A DNA stretch of 64,000 nt from Bathynomus jamesi. Lineage: Eukaryota > Arthropoda > Malacostraca > Isopoda > Cirolanidae. The notes below the pieces were generated by a model that was given only the letters and a program-made list of their open reading frames with translations, ran no database searches and was not told the DNA's origin. Each line of letters opens with the position of its first letter. Position 1 is the stretch's first letter. The stretch spans positions 91,001 through 155,000 of the forward strand of contig JAJOZX010002709.1 of assembly GCA_023014485.1 (NCBI GenBank), read 5' to 3'. A program made the position numbers and the translations under genes. Below are positions 30,208-40,925 of the stretch, one piece after another.

Positions 30208-33200
30208 GTGGATAGGAATATATATATTCACCAGGACAAGGGGGGCACAAGAGAAGACCAACAACAAGCAAAAATGTTGATGGCTCTCACAAATGAGTTT
30301 ATGCTGACACAGGAGATAACAGAAAATACCAGAAAAAATAACTGCCTGGATCTGGTATTCACGAATAACACGAACTTGATTGCTGATATAAAAATAACCC
30401 CAACCATTATCTCAGACCACAACTTAATCGAGATATCAACAAATATGACGACAGCATTAAAAGACAATACACATATCGAGGAAAGAAGTAAATTTGGGGC
30501 CTTTAACTTAAACTCCAAGACTATAAATTGGGAAGCAATCAGATCGCACATGGCCCAAATAGAATGGAGAACAATTTTCGAGAACAAAACAACTGAAGAA
30601 ATGCTAACAACCTTGGGAGAAAAAACGCTGAGAATTTTAGAACAATATGCTCCGAAATCACAGCCAAAAGGAAAGAGGAGCTGGCTAGAGAGGCAAAAGA
30701 GAAGACTTTTCCGCAAAAGAAAGAGAGTGGAGGCGAAGTTAGGCAACTGCGGAGATAATGACAGGAAAACAATAAAAGAAAAACTGGAGGGTATCGATAG
30801 GGAAATACAAGCCCTGATTAAGGACCATACAGAGAGGGAAGAGGAAAAGGCGGTAGAAGCAATAAAGGAAAATCCAAAATACTTCTATAGCTATGCAAAA
30901 AGGAAAACAAAAACGCGCGCCGCTATTGGGCCCTTAAGGACGGGAAATAATGAACTAACCGACGATCCAAAAGAAATATCTGATACATTGAGAGCTCAAT
31001 ATGAATCAGTTTTCAGTACCCCAAAAAGTGACAAAGCGATACCTGACATAAATGCATTCTTTGAAGAGGAATTGCAAGGAGAGTATATAACAGACTTTGA
31101 TTTTACACCAGAAGATTTAGCGAGAGCTATAGGACAAATGAAGCCACATTCAGCTGCAGGTCCGGACAATTGGAACGCATTATTGATTAAAAACTGTAAA
31201 AATGAAATAGCTACACCTTTATACTGGATATGGAGAAGATGTCTAGACACTGGGGAAATACCGAGCATCTTGAAAAGAGCAAACATTGTCCCTATATATA
31301 AAGGAGGGGATGGATCTTAAGCAAAGAACTATAGACCAGTGTCATTGACGTCCCACCTCACCAAAGTATTTGAAAGAATAATTAGAGAGAAAACTTATGA
31401 CTTCCTGGAGACACGGGAAAGATTTAACGAAAATCAGCATGGATTCCGATCATGTAGATCATGCCTATCGCAACTAATAGAACACTACAACAATATCCTA
31501 GATGCATTGGAAGGCAATGACAACTACGATGTTATATACACAGATTTTGCTAAAGCTTTCGACAAATGTGACCATGGTATAATAGCACATAAAATTAAAT
31601 ATATGGGAATAACAGGCAAAGTGGGAAAATGGATCTACAACTTCCTCAGAGAACGTCTGCAGGTCGTCAAAATCCAAGGTATATCATCATCAGAATCGAA
31701 AGTACGCAGCTCAGTACCACAAGGGACAGTACTGGCCCCTCTCCTGTTCATTATCATGCTAACAGACATAGACAGCAGAGTAAACAGCAACAGTATAGTA
31801 ACATCCTTTGCAGACGATACAAAGATCAGCAGAAAAATCAGCGATGTACATGACGTGGAGGCCTTGCAGAGGGACACGAACAAAATATACAAATGGTCAG
31901 AAGACAACATGTCATTCAACGCCGAGAAATTTCAGCTCCTGAGTAGGCTGACCATACGTACCGTTTTGAACGGGACAGTACCGTTTGTTTTATATTTCCT
32001 GGCCGTCCCGTCGTTTTAATAAAAATGTCAATTTTGTCCCGTTTTTAATAAAAACTATAAATATACTTTAATATTGGTCAATCATAAATTATTATTCATA
32101 ACCTATAAGACTTTTGTAATATTGTAGAGTTTATTCTTTGTCTTCCAGGAAGTACAGCACCTGTTGAGAGAATATTTTCTGTTATGAACAGTATGTGGTC
32201 AAAGGAGAAATCTAGATTAAGTGTTGAGACAATGAGGGCTATGTTAGTTGTAAGACAAAATTGTGTCATGGAGTGTGAGAAGTTTTATGATAAGGTGTTG
32301 AAAGACCGAAATTTGCTGCGTAAGATTACTTCATCGGAGAAATATTCATGGTACGATCGTGGTGAAATACAGTCCCCCTCTACGTCTACCTAAATTTTTG
32401 TATGGGTTCTGTCACTGAAGAATAATTGTAAGCTCAATATGTTTATGTACTTACTTTTTCATGAATACAGAATATTACATAACCCCCGTCCCTTTTTTGC
32501 CATCCCAATGTCCCGTTTTTGTCTCAAGGAAATATGGTCAGCCTACTCCTGAGATATGGTAGAAAGGAAGAACTTAAACGGACTGCATATTATGCTCCAG
32601 ATAGACAGGAAATTCAGAGAAGCACGAAAGCGATCGATCTCGGGATAATAATGACAGATGATGCGAAATTCGAAACACAAAATCAGATGCGATAAATAAA
32701 GCAAAAAGAGTCGCCGGACAGGTACTAAGAACGTTCAAGAGAAGGGACAGGACAGTAATGATTCCCCTGCTAAAAACACTGATTATACCAAAACTTGAAT
32801 ACTGCTCAGTTTTGACGTCCCCATATAAAAAGGAAGAAACTAATAAACTAGAAGAAACGCAAAGGCATTTCACAACCAAGATTGATGGCTGCAAAGAACT
32901 CAACTACTTGGAAAGACTACGTAAACTAAATCTGTACTCCCTGGAAAGAAGAGAGAGGTACACCATAATCTACATGTGGAAAATGATCGAAAAACTGGTA
33001 CCAAACCTAAAACTAAACCCAATTACCATTCAAACAACACTGGAAAATAGGAAAAGCAAAATGTGTAGTGTTCCCAAATTAAAGGCCCAACGAGGGACCT
33101 CCTCAACTCTGAAGGAAAATAGCTTGGTTGTCAGGGGGCCAAGACTTTTTAACCAGCTTCCAAAGGACCTCAGAAACGTAACGGGGGTCAAAGTTGAAGT

Positions 33201-33348
33201 CTTCAAGAGAAGACTGGATGCCTGGCTCAGGACGATACCAGATGAGTTGGGCGTGCCTGGCTATGTACGGTGGAGAGCGCAAGAAAGCAACTCGCTCCTC
33301 CACCAAGCCAGACCTAGAGGCGGGGCCACCAGCTTGACCTCCGTGTGA
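30208..33348 (+). pseudogene. 5'-truncated CR1/Jockey-like LINE
   Basis: Begins within the endonuclease C-terminus (NNCLDLVFTNN ... TIISDHNLIE). It continues through the RT: NYRPVSLTSHLTKVFE, YTDFAKAFDKCDH (motif A), SSVPQGTVLAPLLF and TSFADDTKI (catalytic box), and resumes after an insertion (31944-32545) to the C-terminal region (LLKTLIIPKLEYCS ... NQLPKDLRNVTGVKVEVFKRRLD). Stops lie at 31318 and in 32660-32700. ORF1 and most of the endonuclease are missing, the usual result of incomplete reverse transcription. Confidence 0.9.
31944..32545 (+). mobile_element. Deleted hAT element in the LINE
   Basis: The 602-bp element has ends TAGGCTGACCATA and TATGGTCAGCCTA and the 8-bp duplication CTCCTGAG (31936-31943 and 32546-32553). 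It retains only the C-terminal dimerisation part of a transposase (about 32150-32392): APVERIFSVMNSMW ... LSVETMRAMLVVRQN. The rest of the gene is deleted. Removing it would rejoin the LINE. Confidence 0.93.
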
Positions 33349-33391
33349 AGAGAGACCAACGCACGAAACAACATATGGTTCATAAGGTAAG

Positions 33392-33426
<35 letters not shown>

Positions 33427-34015
33427 CGGATTTTGCTAAAGCTTTCGACAAATGCGATCATGGTATACTAGCACATAAAATGAATATCAGTTAGATAGAG
33501 TGAAAGATAATATACTTTCCAACAAGATGGAGCACCTGCTCTCAGAGCACGCCAAACTGTCACATTCCTTGAGAACGAAACACCGGATTTTATCGAACCC
33601 AATATGTGGCCGGCTAGTAGTTACGATCTTTCACCACTAGATTATGGTGTTTGGGAAGCCCTGAAGTCCAAAGTTTACGGTATCCGGAAAAATCATCGCC
33701 CACAATTCACCGTCCACAATTCATCACCCACAAATCATCGCTCAGGATAATTCATCGCCGACAATTCACCGTCCACAATTCATCGCCTAGAAGAACAGAT
33801 TGCTGCCCATCATCCAAATATTTGGAAATTTCTGGAGGGCCTTAAGAAAGAACAAACTTTAAGTGAAGTCAGAATTGAACAGTGCATAGGTGGCCACGAA
33901 CCTCAAAAGAAAAAAAGAAAATATCGCAATTGTGCTGAACGAATTCGAAGACTCGTCGAAAGCTACGATTCAGAGCATTGTATTGTCGAATATATAAGAG
34001 GGATAGCTCATAATA

Positions 34016-34924
34016 CAGGGCGTCCCAAAAAAATGTATACACACTTTAAATACTTATAAAGGCAGTGTTTATTAAAATACATTTCATTTTCAAAATGTAA
34101 TAGAACCTACAGACATTATTTAATTGTTTTGTCAACGCCTGTTTTCAAACTGACGTCCGTTCTGGTCCAGGCACTGCTGATAACGCGAAGCAATGGAATC
34201 GCAAACATCACGAAACATTTCGTTTGGTATTTGTGTGCATTCTCGTTCAATGGCTGCTCTCAATTCAGCGACTGTTGCAGGTTTTATAGCGTAGACTTTG
34301 TCTTTTAAGTATCCCCATAAAAAAAAGTCTAGTGGTGTGAGGTCTGGTGAACGCGGAGGGTATTCTACGAAACCCCTTCGTCCAATCTATATCCACATCG
34401 TGCCAAGTACCACTCGCAATACTCCACTCTTCGGTCCGGATCATCATCTTCATTAATAGCATGGACTAATCTTGGAATGTAACTTTTCCATTGACAGCGC
34501 TTCAAAATGCGTTGGACACACGATTCTGAAATTCCTACCTCACGACTCGCTTGCCGCACAGATTTTCTTGGACTTTGGTGATACGTTTCCAGTACTCTTT
34601 CTTGCTTTGTGGGGCTTGTCGATGTCCGTGGTCTTCCGGAACGCTTCTTGTGGACATTCTGAACAGTTCCATCGGCTTCAAACTTATCTCTAATTCGAGT
34701 GATGGTAAGTCGCGTTGGTGGATCTGTTTGAAACTCCCTCCTAAACTGTCTTTGCACTTCAACTGCGTTTTCACACTTCCAGTAGCATTTTAGAATGAAT
34801 TTCCTTTGTTCAAAGCTTAGTCTGACTGCCATTATTAATTCTAATAGGTTTAACTTGGAAAGAAAGAAACATCAATTGAGCTATCAGCTGTTAAAGTGTG
34901 TATACATTTTTTTGGGACGCCCTG
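34016..34924 (-). mobile_element. Internally deleted mariner inside the MULE
   Basis: The ends are CAGGGCGTCCCAAAAAAATG and its complement, with TA at 34014-34015 and 34925-34926; 909 bp. The minus strand keeps the transposase N-terminus (34365-34832: paired [12 protein letters not shown] linker) fused by deletion to the end of the gene (SPDLTP-type region and downstream, about 34150-34370). The first two catalytic Asp are lost. Confidence 0.88.
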
Positions 34925-35342
34925 TATTTCATATTAGAATGTTTTAGATAAAATAAGAAAATGCCCGGTTAGGTCAACTGAATGCCAGGTTAGGTCAACT
35001 GTACGCCCTCGATGATTGGTTAGGTTAAGTTGCGATATTTTCGTTAGTTTAAACGAAAATGACGGGAGCAAAAATACATAATAAACAGTTTGGTAGTCCC
35101 GATAATAGTAAGTACCAAAATCAACTTTTTTGTAAACAAAGGTTCGTTAAAAGATCAAGAGAGATAGGCTTAGACCTAAATACATTTGAAAAAAGTAATC
35201 ACCATAATAGGCATAATTTTCGCAAATACTTTTTATTGAGTATCGTTTTAATAAATAAATATTTGACACATTTCTTTATTGTGGTTTTAGTAAATAAATG
35301 TTGTTTTAAACATTTTCTTATTCATTCTTATTTTGTTGGGGG

Positions 35343-35346
<4 letters not shown>

Positions 35347-35415
<69 letters not shown>
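35347..35415. repeat. TA/TG microsatellite
   Basis: A TA run (35347-35385) continues into a TG run (35386-35414), inside the MULE next to its right repeat-built end. Confidence 0.95.
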
Positions 35416-35416
<1 letters not shown>

Positions 35417-35822
35417 GGTGAATTGTATGGGCGATGAATTGTGTTGCGGTGAAATGTATGAGCGATGAATTGTGGGCAGTGAATTGTGGGCGGTGAATTG
35501 TGGGCGATTAACTTTCCTAGACCCAAAGTTTACATCCCTGGTACCAATATAAGAGACATAGATGAACTACGCGAAAGAATTCTATTCGGCTGGGAGAAGG
35601 TGTCTCAACGATATGTAAACAGGTGTATTGATCAGTGGCGTCCACGTTTGGAGGCCTGCGTTGAGCAGGAAGGGGGACACGTCGAGAAACTTCTCAATTA
35701 AGACGAACAACATGGTAAGGTAAGCATCTATAAAGTTTGGGAGCTCTAGTCCCCTTACTTTGTTTAATATGACAGTTTACCTCGAAGGGATCACTTTTTT
35801 TTACCCACCCTGTATATATATA

Positions 35823-35869
<47 letters not shown>

Positions 35870-35872
<3 letters not shown>

Positions 35873-36050
35873 TTTAACTGCAAACAACACACAGTATAAT
35901 TAATGTAAAAACGACGCTTGTGTAGAAGAGCGTTCCGCACAAGATGAGGAGAGAGAACGAACAAATGAAAAATGAGGTACCACCCGGGAATCGAACCCGG
36001 GATCATCCGATGATTGCCGGTCAGATATGCATTCCACTACACCATGAACC
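35870..36050 (-). repeat. tRNA-cored repeat, one flanking arm
   Basis: A flanking arm (35870-35976, with GACGCTTGTGTAGAAGAGCG) is followed by a tRNA-like block on the minus strand (35977-36050): A-box-like ATGGTGTAGTGGAATGC and B box GGGTTCGATTCCCGGG. The second flanking arm is missing. The core has an extra ATCA in the anticodon stem, so it is not a functional tRNA. Confidence 0.7.
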
Positions 36051-36144
36051 TCGACCAATCAGAAGTCATAATTCTCCTACATACGAGCAGAAACCAATGC
36101 CTTGAGGGGGCACCGTCGCATGCCGTACATATATACATTTTAAC

Positions 36145-36395
36145 TGCAAACTATACACAGTATAATTAATGTAAAGAACGACGCTTGTGTAGAAGAGCGT
36201 TCCGCACAAGATGAGGAGGGAGAACGAACAAATGAAAAATGAGGTCCATGGTGTAGTGGATAGCATATCTGACCAGCAATCGGATGATCCCGGGTTCGAT
36301 TCCAGGGTGGTACCTCATTTTTCATTTGTTCGTTCTCCCTCCTCATCTTGTGCGGAACGCTCTTCTACGCAAGCGTCGTTCTTTACATTAATATA
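36145..36395 (+). repeat. Palindrome with a tRNA-like core
   Basis: Arms of about 85-90 bp (36160-36243 and 36313-36393) are inverted copies of one another, sharing AAAGAACGACGCTTG, AAGAGCGTTCCGCACAAGAT and AACGAACAAATGAAAAATGA. Between them lies a tRNA-like sequence (about 36244-36313) with an A box (TGGTGTAGTGGATAGC), a 5-bp anticodon stem around the loop CCAGCAA and a B box (GGGTTCGATTCC). The anticodon would read AGC (Ala), but acceptor pairing is poor. Probably a tRNA-derived mobile repeat. Confidence 0.72.
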
Positions 36396-37163
36396 TATAT
36401 ATATGAAAATTGTTTCACGAAAGTAACACGTGAATAATATTCATGATGAAAATAACCACGAAGGAAAATGAAAACAAGAAATAGTGCTCAAGCGCTTTCG
36501 TCTAATGACATCCTCAGGAACACTGAAATTCAGGGTCGTACCAACCTGTGATGGCACCCTGTGCAACGCATTCCTTATGCGCCCCAACCCTATTAAATTC
36601 GGAACATATACAAATTGATTTTGATAGAAATACATAATTAATTAAAATACATAATTATTTAATACATAAACAATACATAATACATAATTAATACATAATA
36701 CATAATTAATTAAATATCCAAATTTCATTCTACGTGGCAGCTCTAAGACCAACGATTTGGCGCCCCCAACACGTCGGCGCCCTGGGTGGCCGCACCGCTC
36801 CCCCATGCCTTGGTACGGTCCTTCTGAACTTAAGAACAAGATCGAAATTATGCATAGATCACAAAGAAAAAAAAATAATATGATTGGTGCAGAAAATATT
36901 TTAGGAGGGGCATACAATTCACGTGGAGTAGCTACCAGAATTTTAGCCCCTTGCCCTTTCCTATCTAAATCTGTTCTGAATGAATTCAAAATAAAATCCT
37001 GTTATTTTGAATTCATTTCGAATTCATTTTGGGCTTCCATTAATTATGAAAAAGAAAAACTATAGTATTTGTCATTTACCATTACTTATTCGGACTATAG
37101 TGGATTTAATTTTCCCAGAAGAGTTCTTTGTTCCATGCACGGTTTGTGTGTAACATATATATA

Positions 37164-38350
37164 CAGGGTGGGCCGTAAGTTTCCATACATAGGAAAAATA
37201 AACATTTTTTTATGGACAACCATTTTTATTTATATAATATGCTCTACATGGTTGCCATTGTTTTGAAAACACATTTCAATACGTGTTCCCCACTGTTGAT
37301 GAACACGCATTAGCACAGTTGACGTTATGCTTGTAATGGCGTTGGTGATACGTTCCTTTAGATGATTTATGTCTCGTATCTTTTCCTGATACACCATGGC
37401 CTTCAAGTGCCCCCAAAGATAGAAATCAAGGGGGGTGAGATCTGGGGATCTGGGAGGCCACTCCACAGGACCACGCCGACCAATCCAAGCATCCGGAAAC
37501 TACTGCTGATCCAAATACCGACGCACGTGAAGACCATAATGAGGTGGAGCTCCATCTTGCTGGAAGTAAACTGGGAAGTTACCTTCCTCGTTTAGCAGGG
37601 ATGGGAAAATCTCTTCTTGCAACATGTTAAGATACCTTTCGGCATTAAGATTTCCACTGACAAAAATTGGTCCAATAATTCTGTCACCCCATATCCCGGC
37701 CCACCATCACTTTACCGGCACCTTGCATCTTTGTCGGACTCAGCCAGTTAGGGTTAGCATTACTCCAATAACGTATGTTTTGCCGATTAACCTCTCCATT
37801 GACGTAAAAATTTGCTTCATCAGTAAACAAGATCTTAGTTGAAAAGTTTGCATCCTCGTTCACTTTGGTTAATGCCCATTCACAGAATTCCATCCGTCTA
37901 TCCGGGTCGTCTTCACTCAAATGCTGTGCCATATGCAATTTGTATGGATGCCATTTGTTTGCTTTCAAAATGCGCCTGATACTCGATCTGCTGACACCAC
38001 TTTCTGCAGACAACCGTCGTGTACTTTTTCTGGGACTCCGTGTAAGCGCTGTAAGTATCGTAGCTGTTGTGTCTTCATCGGTGGCTGTACGTCTTGGACC
38101 ACTTCGCGGTTGATCTGCAACATTTCCAGTTTTCTGAAACTTGTTAATAAGTTTTGCCACAGTGTCGTGTGTGATGTTCGTTCCATGTTGTCTGTTAAAG
38201 TTCATTGCAACCATGCGACTGCTTCCCGACCCAGCCATCAGTATGATTTCAATTCGTTGCTCTTTCGACAAACGCATATTCTTAGGGTATCTGAAACATA
38301 AAAACAAACGTTTAATTTTTCCTATGTATGGAAACTTACGGCCCACCCTG
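37164..38350 (-). mobile_element. Mariner element in the right arm
   Basis: Inverted ends CAGGGTGGGCCGTAAGTTTC (37164 and 38350), about 40 bp long, with TA at 37162-37163 and 38351-38352. Inserted in the TA tract that carries a different MITE in the left arm. Confidence 0.93.
37230..38278 (-). pseudogene. Mariner transposase, broken
   Basis: Minus strand. N-terminal HTH region (MRLSKEQRIEIILMAGSGSS at 38278, RSGPRRT linker), LFTDEANFYVNGEVN (Asp 1), then QQDGAPPHYGLHVRRYL (Asp 2) with a TAG stop shortly after, and SPDLTPLDFYLWG (Asp 3), roughly 41-42 residues after Asp 2. The frame changes near 37.69 kb. The spacing groups it with the 7150-8370 element. Confidence 0.88.
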
Positions 38351-39189
38351 TATATATATATATAATGTGTATATATATATATTATTTAGTGGCAATATAC
38401 TGTATATCGTAAAATTTTAGTCCACACGAAAGAGCAGTTAAATGAAGTACACTGTACTTATTTATTTATATGAAACACGGAGACACATCATTAACGCTTT
38501 TATAATCCTTTGAATAATATATGTAATCATATCACATGCGTGCATAAACAAGTCCTAATTGTGGAGAAAGCAATTGATTATTTATGGATTTCATTATACT
38601 TACCACCATTCATTTCATATTAATTTATATTTTCTTTGTATGCTTTGGAAATCCTACGTAGAAATTACAGTTTACGATTTGGTTTTTATTTGCCAAGTGA
38701 AATTACACTTTATTTTGGGAAGTAGAAATTTTTTGCCATTTTAGTTCTGTGACGAGTCTCATTCGGCGGCATTGTGTTGGTTAGTTGGTTGGCTCGTTGG
38801 TTCGGTTAACGTTCTTCATCCAATAGAAGGCAAAGCAGTGTATTGTGAAACTGAACACTGAGTGTGTATTTCGCTGCAGTAATTTTGTGTATATAATTCG
38901 TCTAATGTGGGTTGGTTATTTTGGCTCTTTTCCGTTCTACCCCAGCAACAAAAAATGAAATTATATATTATTTTCTTCTGTAGTTTTACTTGCTGAATTC
39001 AATAATATATATCTTATTTTGGAGAAATTAATAACAAAAGAGTTATAGTCCGTTTATTTTATTTAAAAGTAGAGATTGCATTTAAGATTTCAATAAAAAT
39101 GTCCTTTCCCTTTTGTCTTCTCCTCCACAGAAATTCACATAAATAAGAATCTATCATATTTCTAGATGTTCCCCAATGTCTCTTGTTCC

Positions 39190-39840
39190 TTTGTTTAGCT
39201 AAATCAACTGTACACCCTTGACGAGTGGTTAGGTTAAGTCGTGATATTTTCGTTAGTTTTAACGAAAATATTCTGTCAAAATTGGTGGGGGGGAGATAAC
39301 CTACACGTACCAATAATTATCCTTTACTACAAATAAACGGATGAGAGAGCGATGTAACTTTGTTTTCTAGTCATGGGCTGTATGTATATAAACATTATAC
39401 ATATTGTATACCACGAGAAGCATGAAACAATATAATAATAAACTTACAATGGGTCTTTTCCGTTTGACTGCCGCCACTGAAACATAATTTCCGTTTGACT
39501 GCCGCCACTGAAACATAATTAAACTTTGATTTTATTACTCAGAAAAGTCTGCAATGCTTTTTAGCAATACTTTGAATATATGTAGCTGGGAAATAAGGCA
39601 CGTGATGTATCATGTTGACGACGTGGCTTCTTTGCCCAGTTAGGTCAACTGTACGCCCTTCACGATTGGTTAGGTTAAGTCGCGATATTTTCCTTTAAAC
39701 TAACGAAAATATGTAGATTTTGCCAAAACCATTTCAAATTAAATTCTACAGCCATTTTGAGTGAATCTTGCAAAAAATTCAAAAAGTTTAATTATGTTTC
39801 AATGGCGGCAGTCAAACGGAAAAGATCCCTTACAATTGTA
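39190..39840. repeat. Insert private to the right arm, with two TTAGGTCAAC repeats
   Basis: The region contains two copies of a dispersed repeat (about 39198-39272 and 39640-39712: CAACTGTACGCCCTT, GATTGGTTAGGTTAAGTCG, GATATTTTCGTTAG). Two direct copies of TTCCGTTTGACTGCCGCCAC lie at 39458 and 39490, with an inverted copy of GTTTAATTATGTTTCAATGGC near 39787. No protein was recognised. Confidence 0.55.
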
Positions 39841-40925
39841 CACAAACGATTTGGTTGATGTAAAAGGCTTTATAACTTAATGATATTGTATACATATCCT
39901 TACAAAATAATACGAGATCCACCTCCGCAAATATCTGGCAGTTTCACAGAACAGTATAGGATGGTTTACAGATTATGAATTGTCCAATCACGGATTAGAA
40001 AAGTGAACTAGATATGACCTGTCTAATCAGAGACTATGTTCCATTTCTTCCAAAGGCTGACCAATCAGAGGAAGAAAAGTATCTTTACACCTGAAATCCT
40101 GTACTCGTAAATGTACGATGGTAATGATATTGGATTTACGAGAGACATGAGAGACATGATCTGCACATAAACTTTAACTTTCAAAGAATTTATAAGTAAT
40201 TAATTTCTCTTAAATTTACGCGACTCGAGAGAGAACTGTTAAACATCAACTTCTTCACAAATAAGTCTGTTCATTAAAAATTTCCACGCGATAAAGACTA
40301 GTTATATGTTTTAGGTTGATTCAGACTAAACTCGACATTTAATTTAACCTTTTAATGGGCGGAAGTTTTGTAGAGTTAAATTAGGAATGCGTGTATTTGA
40401 AACAGTACAAATTCGACTCGGTCCTTCATAAAAGGTTCCCTTCCATAACACTGTTCAACATTTTTTTTTCTCAGATGATAGTAGTTGTTTCCTTTGCATT
40501 TTTCATCTCTGATTGCGAAAATGATAACAAAATTTTGCTATCACGTCAGGTTTACGAGAAATTTCGGGCTCAATTCTTGACCAAATTTGTATATAGATGA
40601 TAAATTGAAAAAAATTATTAAAACTGTATCAACCCGAAAGCTGAGAGTATCCCAGCAGAAAATGTTTTAGCTAATGTAGGATGATGTAATTTCTGCTTCT
40701 GACACGTTCAAACCTGTCGTAACATGTCAATTTTCCTTCTGTGTTGTCTGTCATAGAGGGTTACTTGCAGTTATGAGTCATTCAGTCTGCCGCCAGCTGC
40801 ATCGTGGTGCGCGTCTGTTCATGTGCAGTGAAGTTTGACTTTAGTTTCTTTTCCATTAACCTAATTATTTAATTGTGCATGTGTTACACAAAATAGCACC
40901 TTCAAGGGAAAAAGGATAATTTGAA

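Larger units (their letters stand above)
33679..35522 (+). mobile_element. MULE remnant with repeat-built ends
   Basis: Flanked by CCAAAGTTTAC (33668-33678 and 35523-35533), an 11-bp or slightly shorter duplication that is single in the left arm (about 4863-4875), proving insertion. Both ends are inverted arrays of about 12-14-bp units such as CGCCCACAATTCA (33698-33790 and 35415-35510). About 33790-34010 encodes a MULE transposase C-terminus (HHPNIWKFLEGLKKEQTLSE ... YIRGIAHNT). The catalytic part is gone. A mariner is nested at 34016-34924. Confidence 0.78.
33486..35812 (+). pseudogene. DD37D mariner fragment split by a MULE
   Basis: Same truncated mariner as 4587-5057. The first half (33486-33678) has QQDGAPALRA and SPLDYGVWEALKSK; the second (35523-35812) has WRPRLEACVEQEGGHVE and the terminus CCCACCCTG followed by TA. 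The MULE at 33679-35522 separates them. The N-terminal half of the gene is absent. Confidence 0.82.
33391..40645. repeat. Right arm of the long inverted duplication
   Basis: Matches 1458-5115 in inverse orientation and is longer because of later insertions: a MULE with a nested mariner (33679-35522), tRNA-cored palindromes (35870-36395), a mariner (37164-38350) and about 600 bp around 39200-39840 not found in the left arm. The inner edge is a TA microsatellite plus a 55-bp LINE piece (33425-33480). The outer edge is at about 40645. It has no gene of its own. Confidence 0.8.

Noticed and set aside
36244..36313. A functional tRNA-Ala(AGC)
   Set aside because: Box A, box B and the anticodon stem are plausible, but acceptor pairing is poor and the core is embedded in a repeated palindrome.
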